A program made the position numbers and the translations under genes. Below the pieces are notes generated by a model. The model was not told the origin of the DNA. It searched no databases and saw nothing but the letters and a program-made list of their open reading frames with translations. This document shows, piece by piece, positions 1 to 6,195 of a stretch of DNA of 7,711 nt. The stretch lies in the NCBI GenBank assembly GCA_004555635.1, contig SFHN01000050.1:1-7711 (forward strand), read 5' to 3'. Source of the stretch: [Eubacterium] saphenum (GTDB lineage Bacteria; Bacillota; Clostridia; Oscillospirales; Ruminococcaceae). Position 1 is the stretch's first letter. The number at the start of each line of letters is the position of its first letter.

Positions 1-556
1 CATAGGAAAAGGATATCGCCGAGCCGATTTTCTTGTCATAGGCTTTCTGCTTCTCGGTGAGGTAGGCGCGGTATGCGTCAAGCTTTCCGCGCATATTTTC
101 GGCGTAAAACAGCCCGACGGTGTCGGTGCGGTAGTAGCCCGAGGAGAAGTAGTCATAGTAGCTGGGAATAGTAACGGCGGAGTGTCCGCTCGGAATATCG
201 TTTGCAAGGCAGGACATAAACGCTAAGAAGCGGTAGTCGTCGCCGCATTTTTCGAGAGCGCTGACGTAACGGTCGTAGCTGTCAAGCACGGAATATCCGA
301 ACTTGTCGCGCATTTCGTATAATGTGGGCATAGACGTGCGCAGCATTTCAAAGTAGTAGTCGAAGTCCTCGCGGCGCTGGTCGTCGGTAAGCTCGGTGTA
401 GGAGATTTTTTCATAGGTTCTCTCCTGATACTTTACGCCGCGGTTTTCGACGTCAAGACCGAACGCGGCATCAATGAGCATAGAAAAAACTGTGGGGAGA
501 ATCATCACGACGACAGCGATAATGACTATCACCGCGACACTTATGTTCTTTTTCAT
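1..556 (-). CDS. Membrane-anchored S41 peptidase-like protein (N-terminal part, runs off the left edge)
   Basis: About 185 residues are visible, starting MKKNISVAVIV at 556-554 behind AAAGGAG with six-base spacing. Residues ~5-27 form one hydrophobic helix, fitting an uncleaved anchor or signal peptide with the remainder outside the cell. After it comes a helical, Tyr- and Asp-rich region (EDFDYYFEMLRTSMPTLYEM, then LANDIPSGHSAV near residue 127). That pattern resembles the helical N-terminal part of S41 (C-terminal-processing/tricorn-like) peptidases, where a short helical bundle ends in a D-x-GH-T/S motif before the protease core. The core with the catalytic Ser/Lys lies outside the window, so protease activity is inference. 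It has its own promoter and is divergent from the MIF-family gene. It could be another extracellular protein with a similar helical domain. Confidence 0.5.
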   Translation of the reverse strand, partial: MKKNISVAVIVIIAVVVMILPTVFSMLIDAAFGLDVENRGVKYQERTYEKISYTELTDDQRREDFDYYFEMLRTSMPTLYEMRDKFGYSVLDSYDRYVSALEKCGDDYRFLAFMSCLANDIPSGHSAVTIPSYYDYFSSGYYRTDTVGLFYAENMRGKLDAYRAYLTEKQKAYDKKIGSAISFSY

Positions 557-589
557 AGATAGCTCCTTTGCTGAAACATTGTTATAAAT

Positions 590-618
590 ATTATAACACC
601 TTTCGGATTATTTTTCAA
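590..618 (-). promoter_or_regulatory. Sigma-A promoter for the S41-like gene
   Basis: Read on the minus strand: TTGAAA (618-613), a 17-base spacer, then TATAAT (595-590). A TG sits one base upstream of the -10 box, making it an extended -10. It lies about 34 bp upstream of the ATG at 556. Its -35 box is only 16 bp from the -35 of the opposite promoter. Confidence 0.8.
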
Positions 619-634
619 CCGTGTTTTATGGGGC

Positions 635-663
635 TTTACAAATTCGCGGAAATGGTGTATTAT
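635..663 (+). promoter_or_regulatory. Sigma-A promoter for the MIF-family gene
   Basis: TTTACA (635-640), a 17-base spacer, then TATTAT (658-663), placed 37 bp before the ATG at 701. Together with the leftward promoter it fills the divergent intergenic gap. Confidence 0.75.
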
Positions 664-700
664 ATAAGAAATACGTTGGCAGAACAAGGAGGATAAACTT

Positions 701-1042
701 ATGCCATTCATCAACACGAAATATTCTGCGGACATCACTCCCGCGCAGGAGCAGCAAATCAAGTCCGCGCTGGCTGACGCGGTGCGCGTTATCGGAAAGA
801 GCGAGAACTGGCTTATGGTCGGCTTTGAGCCGAACTGCTCGCTTTACTTCAAGGGCGAAAAGAGCGAGAAAATCGCATTTGTTGAGGTGAGCCTTTACGG
901 AAACGCTTCTTCCTCGGCATACGACAAGCTTACCGCGCAGATTTGCGACATACTCGGAAAAACGCTCGGCGTTCCCGCTGACAAGGTGTATGTGAAATAC
1001 TCCCCGACGGATAACTGGGGCTGGAACGGCGGCAACTTCTGA
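701..1042 (+). CDS. MIF / phenylpyruvate tautomerase family protein
   Basis: A complete 113-residue protein, the usual length of the macrophage migration inhibitory factor family. These small proteins form trimers in which the N-terminal proline (Pro2, exposed once Met is removed) is the catalytic base for keto-enol tautomerisation. Here the protein starts MPFINTKYS. Pro2 is present, and Lys33 sits where animal MIF has its active-site lysine. The C-terminal half carries VPADKVYVKY and ends DNWGWNGGNF, matching the family's conserved R/K-VYI-Y strand and GWN-x-x-F tail. The start is fixed by AAGGAGG eight bases upstream and by the need for Pro at position 2. It is monocistronic, with its own promoter and terminator. 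The natural substrate is unknown; no signal peptide is seen, so it is predicted cytosolic. The family call is firm; tautomerase activity is inferred. Confidence 0.9.
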   Translation: MPFINTKYSADITPAQEQQIKSALADAVRVIGKSENWLMVGFEPNCSLYFKGEKSEKIAFVEVSLYGNASSSAYDKLTAQICDILGKTLGVPADKVYVKYSPTDNWGWNGGNF

Positions 1043-1058
1043 TTTGTGAAACAGCTTT

Positions 1059-1089
1059 GCTCTCGGCGTAATCGTCGGGAGCATTTTTT
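1059..1089 (+). terminator. Rho-independent terminator after the MIF-family gene
   Basis: A 10-bp stem (GCTCTCGGCG with CGTCGGGAGC, two G-U pairs) closes a TAAT loop and is followed by ATTTTTT. It starts 17 bp after the MIF stop, so the following gene pair is probably transcribed separately. Confidence 0.85.
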
Positions 1090-1112
1090 GCAGGAAAATG
1101 CAGTTTTCGGCG

Positions 1113-1121
1113 TGGTATTCT
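1113..1121 (+). promoter_or_regulatory. Possible extended -10 promoter of the terminase cassette
   Basis: TGG followed by TATTCT fits an extended -10 box (TGn-TATAAT, one mismatch to the hexamer), but no convincing -35 lies 17 bases upstream. It sits between the preceding terminator and the first cassette gene, where a promoter would be needed if the cassette is expressed independently. Confidence 0.3.
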
Positions 1122-1151
1122 CAAAAAAACAGAACAGAAAGGAGAATTTCT

Positions 1152-1409
1152 ATGGCAAGAAAACTGACCCCTGCGGAGTTTTTTTCAAAGCACAACCGCG
1201 CGTTTATGAAGTTCGGCGAGATGTTTGCGCAGAAGCTTAACGACGAGGAGCTGATTAACGCGCTCGCGGAAAAGGACCTTGAAAAGCTCGCGAAGGTGTT
1301 CAAGCTGGTGTTTGAGCTGCTTTCGGAGAACTCCGAGCAGGACAGCGCGGACAAGCTCGTGCAGCTTATCGGCGCGTACAACGAAATCAGCGAGGAGGGA
1401 GAGGATTGA
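1152..1409 (+). CDS. Small charged helical protein paired with the terminase (85 aa, function unknown)
   Basis: I do not recognise this protein. The start is taken at ATG 1152 (MARKLTPAEFF), because AAAGGAG (1138-1144) lies seven bases upstream; an in-frame ATG at 1098 lacks a good site and begins just after the preceding terminator. The 85 residues have a basic N-terminus (MARK..., KHNRAFMKF). A run with helical periodicity follows (about 25-60, rich in Leu/Glu/Lys, e.g. LAKVFKLVFELL), and the tail is acidic (ISEEGED). No transmembrane segment, cysteine or obvious helix-turn-helix is seen. Its stop overlaps the terminase start, implying translational coupling and perhaps physical partnership. 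By position it could be a terminase small subunit or a remnant of one, since small-subunit genes usually precede the large-subunit gene. However, it is shorter than typical small subunits and lacks a visible DNA-binding domain, so this remains inference. Confidence 0.7.
   Translation: MARKLTPAEFFSKHNRAFMKFGEMFAQKLNDEELINALAEKDLEKLAKVFKLVFELLSENSEQDSADKLVQLIGAYNEISEEGED
1393..1398 (+). promoter_or_regulatory. Shine-Dalgarno that decides the TTG start of the terminase gene
   Basis: AGGAGG lies inside the end of the 85-residue gene, seven bases before TTG at 1406-1408. No ATG or GTG is near this position. The TTG shares two bases with the upstream stop (TTGA), so ribosomes finishing the first gene can restart on the second. 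Confidence 0.75.
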
Positions 1410-2632
1410 CCTTTTCACCGAAACAGGAGCAGGCGCTTTTGCTGCTTAAAAACGGCGGTCTGCGCAGGCTTAACATATTCGAGGGCAGCGTCCGAAGCGG
1501 CAAAACGCATATCTCTATGGTTATGTGGGGCTTCTGGGTTGCACTCTCGCCGAAGGACAGAGGCTATCTTATGGCGGGAAAGACGCTTAACACTCTGAAA
1601 AGAAACGTGCTTGAGCCGATGTGTGGGCTGTTTGGCAGCGCTTTCAGCTACTCGCTCAGCAAAAAGGAGGCGGTGCTTTTCGGCAGGAGAATTTACCTCG
1701 AGGGCGCGTCAAACGCGCAGGCGGAGAACAAAATCCGCGGAATGACGCTTCGCGGGGCGTACTGCGACGAGCTTACGCTTTTCGGTGAGGATTTCTTCGT
1801 AATGCTGCTGTCGAGGCTTAGCGAGCCGGGCGCAAAGCTGTTTGCGACGACAAATCCCGACGCGCCTACGCACTGGGTTAAGCGCGACTATCTCGACAAC
1901 CCCGACGTTGACCTGCTGTCGCTTAAGTTTACGCTGGAGGACAACATTTTTCTTCCGAAAAGCTACATAAACTCGCTTAAGGCGGAGTTTTGCGGAGTGT
2001 TTTACGATCGCTTTATCCTCGGCAAATGGGTGGCGGCGGAGGGCAGGGTTTACGAGGGCTTTTCCTCGGACAACATTATTTCCTCGCAGCAGCTTTCCGA
2101 GCGGCTTGCCGAGCGAAAGCTGATTCTGAGTGTTATCGGCGTTGACTACGGCGGAAACGGCTCTGCGAGCGCGTTTGTACACGTTGGCTTCGACGCGGGG
2201 TTCAAGAATATGTATGTGCTAAGCGAATACTACGACAAGCGAAACCGCTCGGCGGAGAGCCTTATTTCGGGCTTCTCGGAGTATGTCGCCGATGAGAAGC
2301 TACGACACCCCGAGCTGTGCTGCGCCTGCTGCGACAGCGCGGAGCAGCTTCTGATAAAGAGCTTTCGGCGCGCCGTGAAAATCGACGTGAAAAACGCGCT
2401 GAAAAAGCCAATTAACACACGCATAAATATGCTAAACCGACTTATTGCGGCGGGGAGATTTTATGTGCTTGACGAATGCCCGCACGTTATCGAGGCGCTT
2501 CGCGGCGCGGTGTGGGACGAGAGCGAAATCCACAAGGATGTCCGCCTTGACAACGGTACATCGAACATTGACAGCCTTGACGCGCTGGAATACGCATTCG
2601 AGCGCTACGAAAAGCAGCTTTTTGGGTTTTAG
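1406..2632 (+). CDS. terL: Phage terminase large subunit, PBSX/SPP1-like (orphan)
   Basis: A full-length 408-residue packaging motor protein: an N-terminal ATPase that drives DNA into proheads and a C-terminal RNase H-like nuclease that cuts concatemers. Visible ATPase motifs are Walker A EGSVRSGKT (26-34, Lys33), Walker B GAYCDE (117-122, Asp121/Glu122) and coupling motif ATTNP (147-151). The nuclease starts after the linker RVYEGF. Candidate metal ligands are Asp247 (VIGVDYGG), Asp310 (CCDSAEQ) and Asp392 (DSLDALEYAF). Their spacing (63 and 82 residues) resembles the SPP1 gp2 triad. The position of the usual C-terminal His is Asp389 here. The TTG start is set by AGGAGG at 1393. No frameshift or internal stop is seen, and Leu/Gly codon choice looks like that of the neighbours, arguing against very recent arrival. 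No other phage structural gene flanks it. It may be a prophage relic kept intact or a domesticated motor; the family call is firm, the present role unknown. Confidence 0.92.
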   Translation: MTFSPKQEQALLLLKNGGLRRLNIFEGSVRSGKTHISMVMWGFWVALSPKDRGYLMAGKTLNTLKRNVLEPMCGLFGSAFSYSLSKKEAVLFGRRIYLEGASNAQAENKIRGMTLRGAYCDELTLFGEDFFVMLLSRLSEPGAKLFATTNPDAPTHWVKRDYLDNPDVDLLSLKFTLEDNIFLPKSYINSLKAEFCGVFYDRFILGKWVAAEGRVYEGFSSDNIISSQQLSERLAERKLILSVIGVDYGGNGSASAFVHVGFDAGFKNMYVLSEYYDKRNRSAESLISGFSEYVADEKLRHPELCCACCDSAEQLLIKSFRRAVKIDVKNALKKPINTRINMLNRLIAAGRFYVLDECPHVIEALRGAVWDESEIHKDVRLDNGTSNIDSLDALEYAFERYEKQLFGF

Positions 2633-2662
2633 GCAGCTGTCCTCTTAAAAATGCATACAACA

Positions 2663-2693
2663 AACTCCCGAAAAGGCTGTCTTTTCGGGAGTT
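2663..2693. terminator. Bidirectional terminator between terminase and thiE
   Basis: A perfect 13-bp inverted repeat (AACTCCCGAAAAG, loop GCTGT, CTTTTCGGGAGTT) lies 30 bp after the terminase stop and 19 bp beyond the thiE stop. It is followed by a T-rich stretch on both strands (GTTTGTTATT rightward, TGTTGTATG leftward), so it can end both converging transcripts. Confidence 0.85.
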
Positions 2694-2712
2694 GTTTGTT
2701 ATTCGTTTGATG

Positions 2713-3339
2713 TCAAAGCTTTTCTGCGGCAAGCCGCATTACTCTTGCGGCGGCGGTTATATCGGGCTTCGCTGCTATGGCTGAAACCACAGCCGCGCCG
2801 TTTATCCCAAGCCCGTAAAGGCTGCTTATATTCTGCTCGTTTACTCCGCCGATTACGACAAATGGAAGCGTAACCGCAGCGCGGATTTCGCGTATCCTCT
2901 CCGCTGTCACGGGGCGGGTGTTGTGCTTTGTCGCGGTGGGAAAAACTGCGCCGACGCCGAGATAATCCGCGCCGTCCGCCTGCGCTTTTGCCGCTTCCTC
3001 TGCGGTGGCGCAGGACACGCCGATTAGCTTATCCTTACCAAGGATTTTCCTTGCCACGTTGCAGGGAATATCGCTCTGACCGAGGTGAACGCCCGACGCG
3101 TCCGAAGCCAGGCAGATGTCTAGGCGGTCGTTGATTATCAGCGGAACGCCGAAGCGGTCGGTGATTTTCTTCACGCTTATGGCGGTTTCAAGAAATTCTC
3201 TTGACGAGCAGTTTTTTTCGCGAAGCTGAACTATGGAAACGCCGCCCGCAATCGCCTGTTCAACAAGCTGCTCAATACTCCCGCAGGACATAAGTTCTCT
3301 GTCCGTGCAGAGATACAGCGTATAATCAACCTTTTTCAT
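2713..3339 (-). CDS. thiE: Thiamin phosphate synthase ThiE
   Basis: A 208-residue TIM-barrel enzyme that joins HMP-PP and hydroxyethylthiazole phosphate to make thiamin phosphate, releasing pyrophosphate. All family signatures are present in order: QLREK (38-42), IINDR (68-72, contacts to the pyrimidine pyrophosphate and Mg2+), GVHLGQSD (83-90), the substrate loop GADYLGVGAVFPTATK (123-138), VVIGGV (161-166) and GAAVVSAI (181-188). Length is typical. The start ATG at 3339 is preceded by AAAGGA, which lies inside the end of thiM; the two genes overlap by 14 bp, so translation is probably coupled. It is the last gene of the leftward thiamin operon and is followed by the bidirectional terminator. 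Cytosolic. Confidence 0.97.
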   Translation of the reverse strand: MKKVDYTLYLCTDRELMSCGSIEQLVEQAIAGGVSIVQLREKNCSSREFLETAISVKKITDRFGVPLIINDRLDICLASDASGVHLGQSDIPCNVARKILGKDKLIGVSCATAEEAAKAQADGADYLGVGAVFPTATKHNTRPVTAERIREIRAAVTLPFVVIGGVNEQNISSLYGLGINGAAVVSAIAAKPDITAAARVMRLAAEKL

Positions 3340-4126
3340 AGCAAATCCTTTCGGAGAGAATTGTGGAATTCAGCTTTCCCGCGGCGTTAAACAGCTCCTC
3401 GTGAAAGCGTCCAAGACCGCTGTCCGCGGACTTTTCCTGCGCGATTTCGCCGAGTATTCCCATAGTCGCTGCGCCGAGAATTGCGGCACAAAGCGGGGCT
3501 GCTACGGCGGAATATGCCGCTGTAAGCGCTGAGGTCATACACCCAGCGCCTGTAATCTGCTTCAGAAGCTGTGTGCCGTTGTTTATCACAAGGCGGTTAT
3601 CGCTGTCCGCGACCGCGTCGGTTTTCCCTGTGACAACGCACGCGCAGCCAAAGCGTCTAGCAGCGGCAACCGCAGCGGACATCGCGCCGCTGTCGCCCTC
3701 GCAGTCTACCCCGTGCGCGCCGCAGGGAATATCGCACAGCGCGCTTATTTCGGAGAGATTTCCGCGCAGGATTGTGATATCCGCAGCCGAGAACAGCTGC
3801 GCAAGCGCCTGCCGTCTGAACGAAGAAGCGCCCGCGCCCACAGGGTCAAGCACAATCGGAATGCCCTTTTCATTTGCCGCACAAGCGGAGCGGAGCATTG
3901 CCTCAACCCGTGCTGCGGACGGCGTGCCAAGGTTAATCAGCAGCGCGTCTGCTTGGGCGGTGATTTCGGCGCTCTCTGTCATATCGTCCGCCATAATCGG
4001 CGATGCGCCCGCCGCAAGGAGCATATTCGCGGTGTCCGTTGCGGTCACATAGTTCGTGATACAATGCACCAGCGGCTTTTTCTCGCGCAGCCTGTCGGCG
4101 GCTGCGGGAAGCTCAGGAAAAATCAT
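3326..4126 (-). CDS. thiM: Hydroxyethylthiazole kinase ThiM
   Basis: A 266-residue ribokinase-like kinase that phosphorylates 5-(2-hydroxyethyl)-4-methylthiazole, feeding ThiE with salvaged thiazole. Recognised motifs: PLVHCITNYVT (18-29), GASPIMADD (40-48), LLINLGTP (62-69), VLDPVGAGAS (92-101), ILRGNLSEISAL (119-130), VVTGKTD (164-170) and ITGAGCMTSALTAA (191-204). Cys196 is in the place of the catalytic cysteine known from the Bacillus enzyme. Its ATG overlaps the thiW stop as ATGA (4123-4126), and there is no strong ribosome site at normal spacing, so it is likely translated by re-initiation after thiW. That tight coupling supports ThiW supplying its thiazole substrate. Confidence 0.97.
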   Translation of the reverse strand: MIFPELPAAADRLREKKPLVHCITNYVTATDTANMLLAAGASPIMADDMTESAEITAQADALLINLGTPSAARVEAMLRSACAANEKGIPIVLDPVGAGASSFRRQALAQLFSAADITILRGNLSEISALCDIPCGAHGVDCEGDSGAMSAAVAAARRFGCACVVTGKTDAVADSDNRLVINNGTQLLKQITGAGCMTSALTAAYSAVAAPLCAAILGAATMGILGEIAQEKSADSGLGRFHEELFNAAGKLNSTILSERICYEKG

Positions 4127-4674
4127 ATTGCTGTTTTGGTAGAGTTATCCTTATCGTCGGCAAAGAAGTTGTTCAGAGCCTTTGTACGCTTTATCGCGGT
4201 AACGACAACCGCCGCTATAACCGTTCCCACAGCTGTGGACACGAAGAACGGGAACACAAAGCCGAACAGCGTTGCCGCCGTGTTGTTCATAATAAGGTAA
4301 GCGATGGGGTAGGCGAGCATTCCTCCGATGACTGCCGTGCCGAAAAGCTCTCCGCAGAAGGCAGAAACAAGCCGAACCGCTCCGTTTGCTTTTTTAAACA
4401 CCCAGTGGTAAAGCGCACCGCACAAAAACGCTCCGCACATACTACCGGGGAACGCAAGCGGCGAGCCTAATCCAAGCATATTGCGTATAAGGCTTGCGAC
4501 AAACGCCGCGCCGAGCGAGTACCATGGACCGAGAAGCACGCCGCCTATTACGTTCACCATATGCTGAACGGGGCTGCATTTTGCTCCCAGAAACGGGAAA
4601 GAAAACATCGAGCCGACAACTGCCAGTGCTGTGAGAACCGCCGCAGCGGTAAGTTTTTTTACGTTAGTTTTCAT
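4123..4674 (-). CDS. thiW: ThiW family thiazole/thiamin-precursor transporter (ECF S component-like)
   Basis: A small integral membrane protein of 183 residues with about five or six hydrophobic segments. The ThiW signature region PVQHMVNVIGGVLLGPW (35-51) is followed by SLIRNMLGLGSPLAFPGSM (61-79). ThiW proteins are predicted substrate-binding components of energy-coupling-factor uptake systems, linked by gene context to hydroxyethylthiazole salvage. The position directly before thiM fits that, but the substrate is inference. The start is ATG 4674 (MKTNVKKLTAA) behind AGAGGA. The frame stays open 68 codons further upstream, but that part translates the structured RNA leader, has no family similarity and is rejected as coding. 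No ECF energising module (EcfA/EcfT) is in the window, so it probably shares one encoded elsewhere. Confidence 0.9.
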   Translation of the reverse strand: MKTNVKKLTAAAVLTALAVVGSMFSFPFLGAKCSPVQHMVNVIGGVLLGPWYSLGAAFVASLIRNMLGLGSPLAFPGSMCGAFLCGALYHWVFKKANGAVRLVSAFCGELFGTAVIGGMLAYPIAYLIMNNTAATLFGFVFPFFVSTAVGTVIAAVVVTAIKRTKALNNFFADDKDNSTKTAI

Positions 4675-4720
4675 TGTGAAAGTCCTCTTTTCTTTTATTC
4701 CGCGGACGCACATTGAAAAC

Positions 4721-4828
4721 AAAATCAGCGCGCCCATACGGTGCGACGGATACAGTTTTCCGTATCCGTATCGGTCGGCGGTCAATTCCGCCCTCTCACC
4801 CCGAAACACGGGTTCCCTCGCTGATTTT
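4721..4828 (-). ncRNA. Structured RNA leader of thiW-thiM-thiE, class not recognised
   Basis: Most of the 204-nt gap between thiC and thiW can fold, as leftward RNA, into one closed domain. A 10-bp closing stem pairs AAAATCAGCG (4828-4819) with CGCTGATTTT (4730-4721). Inside are four hairpins: 4812-4800 (4 bp), 4792-4777 (GGCGG/CCGCC, 5 bp), 4769-4746 (ACGGATAC/GTATCCGT, 8 bp) and 4745-4731 (5 bp, one bulged base). The last two hairpins and the closing stem abut without unpaired bases, as in a stacked multiway junction. The closing stem has an A4/U4 edge followed by GUUUUC, resembling a terminator. The thiW ribosome site lies ~40 nt downstream. Expected TPP riboswitch signatures (CUGAGA; CGUAGGGA near the 3' end) are absent; GUGAGA and AGGGAA occur but in the wrong arrangement. 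A regulatory role is inferred from position and folding only. Confidence 0.5.
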
Positions 4829-4878
4829 CGCACATCGGGCGGCGCTCCCCGCCGACGCGTTTCTGAACCTTTACACAA

Positions 4879-6192
4879 TCACTTTTCGGTACAGAACTCT
4901 ACCTTTTTTCCCTCCAGTATCATATTCGTTGTTCTTACTGCGCACATCTTTCCGCACATAGAGCAGGTGTGTCTGTCTGCGGGGGGAGTGCTTTCAAAGT
5001 AAGCCCTTGCCTTTTCGGGGTCAACTGCGATTTTGAACATTTCCTCCCAGTCAACCTTATGGCGAGCCTCTGCCATCGCGTTGTCAGCGTCGGTCGCGTG
5101 TGGAATTCCCTTTGCGATATCCGCCGCGTGCGCCGCTATGCGGCTTGCGATTATGCCCTCCTTAACGTCGTTTATATCGGGCAGTCTGAGGTGTTCTGCG
5201 GGGGTAACGTAGCACAGGAAGTCTGCGCCGCTTGCCGCAGCGATTGCGCCTCCGATTGCAGAGGTGATGTGGTCGTAGCCCGGGAAGATATCGGTTACCA
5301 GCGGGCCGAGAACATAGAACGGAGCGTTGTGGCAAAGGCGCTTCTGTATCTTCATATTCGCGGCGATTTCGCTCATCGACATATGACCGGGGCCTTCTAC
5401 CATAACCTGAACGTCCTTTGCCCACGCGCGCTCTGTCAGCGCGCCAAGCTCTATAAGCTCGGAAATCTGTCCCGCGTCGGTTGCATCGTCAATGCACCCG
5501 GGACGAAGCGCGTCGCCGAGCGAGATTGTAACGTCGTACTCACGGAGAATTTCGAGAACATCGTCGTAATACTCATAGAACGGGTTTTCGTTGCCCGTCA
5601 TCATCATCCACGCAAACAGCAGTGAACCGCCGCGGGATACTATGTTCATCTTTCGCGGGTCGCGGCGGAAAGCCTCGACTGCGCGTCGGTTTATTCCCGC
5701 GTGGATTGTCATAAAGTCAACGCCCTCTTCGGCGTGCGCGCGGACAACTCTCAGAAAGTCCTCTGCCGTGATATCAAGAAGGTCCTTTTCGAGATATCCG
5801 ATAGCGTCATACATCGGCACCGTGCCAATCATAGCGGGGGAGCGCTCGATAAGCTGCTTTCTGAAGGTATTTGTCTTGCCGTAGTTTGACAAATCCATAA
5901 TAGCCTCTGCGCCGAATTTCAGCGCCATATCGACCTTTGCCATCTCAACGGCGTAGTCCTTGGCGTCGCCCGATATGCCGAGGTTTACGTTTATTTTGGT
6001 GCGAAGTCCGCCGCCTATTCCCTCGGCAGACAGCGACTTGTGGTTTATGTTTGCGGGAATGGCAAGCTCACCCGTTGCGACGCGCTCGCGGACATACTCT
6101 GCGGTGCGGTATTCCTTTTTCGCGACGGTTTCCATTTCGGGGGTGATTATGCCCTTTTTTGCCGCTTCCATCTGTGTCTTGTATTCTCTCAT
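4879..6192 (-). CDS. thiC: Phosphomethylpyrimidine synthase ThiC
   Basis: A radical-SAM enzyme that rearranges the purine intermediate AIR into HMP phosphate, the pyrimidine half of thiamin; it is oxygen-sensitive, fitting an anaerobe. At 437 residues it is the short form found in many Clostridia and archaea, lacking the long N-terminal region of the proteobacterial enzyme. Conserved stretches include [10 protein letters not shown] (45-54), [55 protein letters not shown] and YVTPAEHL. The C-terminal 4Fe-4S motif is CSMCGKMC (Cys410, 413, 417), a C-x2-C-x3-C spacing. The start is ATG 6192 behind AAGGAAGG. It begins 3 bp after the TfoX_C gene, so it is co-transcribed with thiD. Its product is the direct substrate of ThiD. 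Confidence 0.98.
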   Translation of the reverse strand: MREYKTQMEAAKKGIITPEMETVAKKEYRTAEYVRERVATGELAIPANINHKSLSAEGIGGGLRTKINVNLGISGDAKDYAVEMAKVDMALKFGAEAIMDLSNYGKTNTFRKQLIERSPAMIGTVPMYDAIGYLEKDLLDITAEDFLRVVRAHAEEGVDFMTIHAGINRRAVEAFRRDPRKMNIVSRGGSLLFAWMMMTGNENPFYEYYDDVLEILREYDVTISLGDALRPGCIDDATDAGQISELIELGALTERAWAKDVQVMVEGPGHMSMSEIAANMKIQKRLCHNAPFYVLGPLVTDIFPGYDHITSAIGGAIAAASGADFLCYVTPAEHLRLPDINDVKEGIIASRIAAHAADIAKGIPHATDADNAMAEARHKVDWEEMFKIAVDPEKARAYFESTPPADRHTCSMCGKMCAVRTTNMILEGKKVEFCTEK

Positions 6193-6195
6193 TGT

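Noticed and set aside
1098..1151. An earlier ATG at 1098 for the 85-residue gene
   Set aside because: It lacks proper ribosome-site spacing, lies nine bases past a terminator, and the ATG at 1152 has a strong AAAGGAG.
3713..4300. Long open frames on the plus strand opposite thiM and thiW
   Set aside because: They are antisense shadows of GC-rich coding sequence; ThiM and ThiW motifs on the other strand are unambiguous.
4721..4828. Calling the thiW leader a TPP, cobalamin, FMN or ydaO (c-di-AMP) riboswitch
   Set aside because: Short fragments such as GGGGTGA, AGGGAAC and ATCCGTC recall pieces of these classes, but none shows the full ordered set of conserved motifs.
4675..4878. A 68-codon N-terminal extension of ThiW starting at 4878
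   Set aside because: The extension translates the structured leader, has no ThiW similarity, and a ribosome site precedes the ATG at 4674.
4961..4984. Unusual ThiC iron-sulfur spacing (C-x2-C-x3-C instead of the often quoted C-x2-C-x4-C)
   Set aside because: The rest of ThiC is well conserved, and to my recollection the shorter spacing occurs in the short archaeal/clostridial form, so it is probably normal for the lineage.
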